A DNA stretch of 64,000 nt from Acorus gramineus (lineage: Eukaryota > Streptophyta > Magnoliopsida > Acorales > Acoraceae): positions 10,096,328 through 10,160,327 of the forward strand of contig CM060855.1 in the NCBI GenBank assembly GCA_030737835.1, given 5' to 3'. Both the position numbers and the translations under genes were made by a program. This document shows positions 61,816-64,000 of this stretch, one piece after another (position 1 is the stretch's first letter; every line of letters starts with the position of its first letter). Below the pieces are notes generated by a model, which was not told the DNA's origin, did not search any database, and was given only the letters and a program-made list of their open reading frames with translations.

Positions 61816-64000
61816 TCAAGGAAGTATCGCAGTTAGGCCGACAGTGACGCCGAATAGAAGGACGGCTACTCCGGTGAAGTTGATGAGATAAGCTTTTCTT
61901 TCCCGCGATAGCTCACCGAAGCAGAATTCCTCCATGATCCCCGTCTCCGTGCTGATGATGGCCATTACGAATATGATGATGCCAAAGAAGACGTGCCATG
62001 GCATTAGTCTTGCCCGTGTTGTCATAGGCGCTCCGGGGAACCAGAAGGACACAAATCCCAGCAACCACTAGCAAGAAAATACATTGTGGTTAACCATTGT
62101 TTCTATGGTCACAAAATTCGTGTACAGTAAACATTCGATAAGGATTTTGTTTGGTATGATTACTGATTAGTGTACAGTCGTAAATGACACATGATAAAAT
62201 TTGATCAAAGGCAATGTATTCTGATCATTGACACCATAAATTCATTTAGAAGTAGTTTTTCAAGTAATGAAGAATGTTATAAATCAAGACTAGTCTCGCC
62301 TGTGTCGCCATAGGCACTTTGGGGAACTAGAAGGAAACCACTTGCAAGAAAAACACAATGGGGGTAAACCAGTGCACCTATGGTTGCAATGTTCGTGTAC
62401 AAAAAATATTCGATAAAGATTCTATTTGATATGATGACTAATGATTGTACAGTAGTAAATTGCACGTGATGAATATAATAAAATCAAATGTACTCTGACC
62501 ATTAATACACAAAAAAAATCACATTTAGAAGTAGGTTTTTGAATCATGAAGAATATTATAAACCGTGCAAGCTATACAACATCCGGAGTCTAAAGATACT
62601 AGATGCAAACATAAATTTGTTCAGTGTCCAATAGTTGAATTTTTAAATTTTTATAACTATGGGTGCAGTATCATCCACAAATATCACATATCAAATTGCC
62701 AGTTACACATGTTCATGTATCATAAAAACTAGATGTGATGCTAAAAACTGAAACATAGGACCACTTGCACCTATTATATGTGAAGGGGTGATGGAAAACC
62801 TACCTGCAATCCAAACAAGCAGACAGTGGCCATCCCAATCCAGGAGTGTATGCTCTCCATGTCTGAATATTTAGATTCCCTTTTGTATTTGAAGATGACG
62901 AAAACTCCGAAAGCTCCCATTAAAGAGGCGACTAGAAGCATCGCCATGTGAACGATCTTCTGCACCTTTCGGGGCGCTGGGACCGTCTTATAAGCCATGA
63001 TTGCTGTGACAATGTAGCTAGATATGATCATGCAGGACTCAATTGCATTGAAGGGAAGATTGCAATCAATCCATAGAAAAATATATGTGAAGTCTTGGTT
63101 TTGGTTTTACATTTATCACTTGACTCACAAATTGTGGTTTTAAATATTTGTATGTCATTTCAAAGCTTAAATCTCTTTGTATGTTATGTTATGTTAGTTT
63201 TTTTTTTTTTTGGTGAAAGTATGTTATGTTATTTGGTTTCATAATTTGTCCCAGTGAAAAGATTTATGCAGGTATGATGCAAGGATAGAAGAGAATTATA
63301 TGATTTTCTCATTTAAAATATCAACAATTATATTATCCGCACTTATAAATCAGCAATCCGTCAAACCAAACGTCACCTAAATCAAAATTCTCATAATTTG
63401 TTCTCGCTAAACAACATTTTTTCTATATTCTTCCATTATAAACCTTTAATTCTCATTTACAAAATAACAGGTGAGAGAGTAGGAAATGATAAAAAGGTTC
63501 AGTCAAAAATTCTTTTAGAAGTATGATTTTATATATAATAAAACTTGATTTTCAAAAAGCTTACTTTCTTTGCTTAAAAAAAAAACATTTTTTTATATTA
63601 AAAACTGAAACGAATTTTTAAATTAAACATGCTTTTTCACAAACCATTTGGAAACACAGTTAGATTTTTCTGGACTTCTACAAAAGCAAAACCCACAAAA
63701 ACAGGCAAAACCAAAAAAAAAAAGTAACTTGGAATATCTACATGTGGTCAAAAAAAGAGGAAACATAAAAAAATAAACAAGTCATCAACATATATATATA
63801 TATATGAAGATGGAGACTAATCAATAGTCCCATGTTATAATTAATTACCTTCTCCTCCAACCAATACGAATCCGATCACCATGAGAAGCGGATGCAGCTG
63901 TTTTTAAATCATAAACAAAAGAATTCATAAAAAAAATTGAGTCATCAAAACCAAATATAAGATGTAACCAAGATAAATCATCAATATAGTAAAGTAAAAC
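61816..64000 (-). CDS. Cytochrome b561, ascorbate-dependent transmembrane electron carrier (5' exon outside window)
   Basis: Plant b561 proteins pass electrons from cytosolic ascorbate across a membrane (tonoplast or others) to monodehydroascorbate or ferric chelates. Exons in the window: 63897-63849, 63003-62804, 62067-61816; exon 1 lies to the right of 64000. Joins are GT-AG and in phase. Visible: LHPLLMVIGFVLVGGE, KVQKIVHMAML, SIHSWIGMATVCLFGLQ, WLLGFVSFWFPG, ARLMPWHVFF. The four histidines in HP, VHM, IHSW and PWH fit the two heme b pairs known for the family. About 166 of an expected roughly 220 residues are seen, with four or five membrane segments. The stop is TGA at 61818-61816. The exact paralogue is not decided. 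Confidence 0.9.
62005..62572. repeat. 286-bp tandem duplication containing the first part of exon 4 of the b561 gene
   Basis: 62005-62290 repeats at 62291-62572 with moderate divergence (TAGTCT(T/C)GCC(C/T)GTGT, ATAGGC(G/A)CT, ACATTCGATAAG / ATATTCGATAAA, CATTTAGAAGTAG). The unit includes the acceptor side of exon 4 and intron 3 sequence. The second copy lies inside intron 3 and is altered (gaps in the exon-like part), so it probably does not code. Confidence 0.85.

Overview
The window is nuclear DNA of a flowering plant, most likely a dicot. All genes are split by GT-AG introns, the intergenic DNA is very AT-rich and full of small transposons, and the proteins are plant-specific or plant-type: a CHASE-domain cytokinin receptor, a G-box binding bZIP factor, a QALGGH zinc finger, GEX1, and plant cytochrome b561. 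I cannot name the species from sequence alone.

Layout from left to right. (1) 1-6936, minus strand: the 5' ten exons of a cytokinin receptor histidine kinase of the AHK4/CRE1/WOL type. The window ends inside its receiver domain. (2) 7.25-17.85 kb: intergenic DNA with MITE-like elements, a TGTAAC motif cluster, a 63-bp minisatellite, a G-rich block and a C25 tract. (3) 17.9-24.6 kb, plus strand: a group G bZIP (bZIP16/bZIP68/GBF1 type, 400 aa) with a 5'-UTR intron and a uORF. A probable retroposed fragment sits in one intron. (4) 25.7-33.12 kb, minus strand: a complete 15-exon CCT6 (chaperonin CCT zeta, 535 aa) with one GC-AG intron. (5) 33.2-44.3 kb: intergenic DNA with a LINE relic, two Harbinger-type MITEs and a clean Pack-MULE-like element with 9-bp target duplications. 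(6) 46723-47391, plus strand: an intronless-CDS C2H2 zinc finger with EAR motifs, probably with a long 5'-UTR intron. (7) 47.4-57.5 kb: more MITEs, a nested TIR element and LTR-like block, tandem duplications, and a long fold-back MITE at 55.4 kb. (8) 57494-59781, plus strand: complete six-exon GEX1 (599 aa). (9) 60.2-64 kb, minus strand: two tandem cytochrome b561 genes. The first is a decayed pseudogene. The second looks intact, but its first exon lies beyond the right edge.

The genes do not form a pathway. They are a typical syntenic mix of signalling (cytokinin receptor), transcription (bZIP, zinc finger), protein folding (CCT6), gamete nuclear fusion (GEX1) and ascorbate-linked membrane redox (cytochrome b561). 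I found no prokaryotic-type defence locus, CRISPR array, rRNA or convincing tRNA. The most useful observations are the Pack-MULE, the broken splice sites of the b561 pseudogene beside a duplication of exon 4 sequence in its sister gene, the uORF and start-stop structures in leaders, and the fold-back MITE families. All exon joins were read by eye from GT/AG sites and reading phase; every join reported for the intact genes keeps frame.
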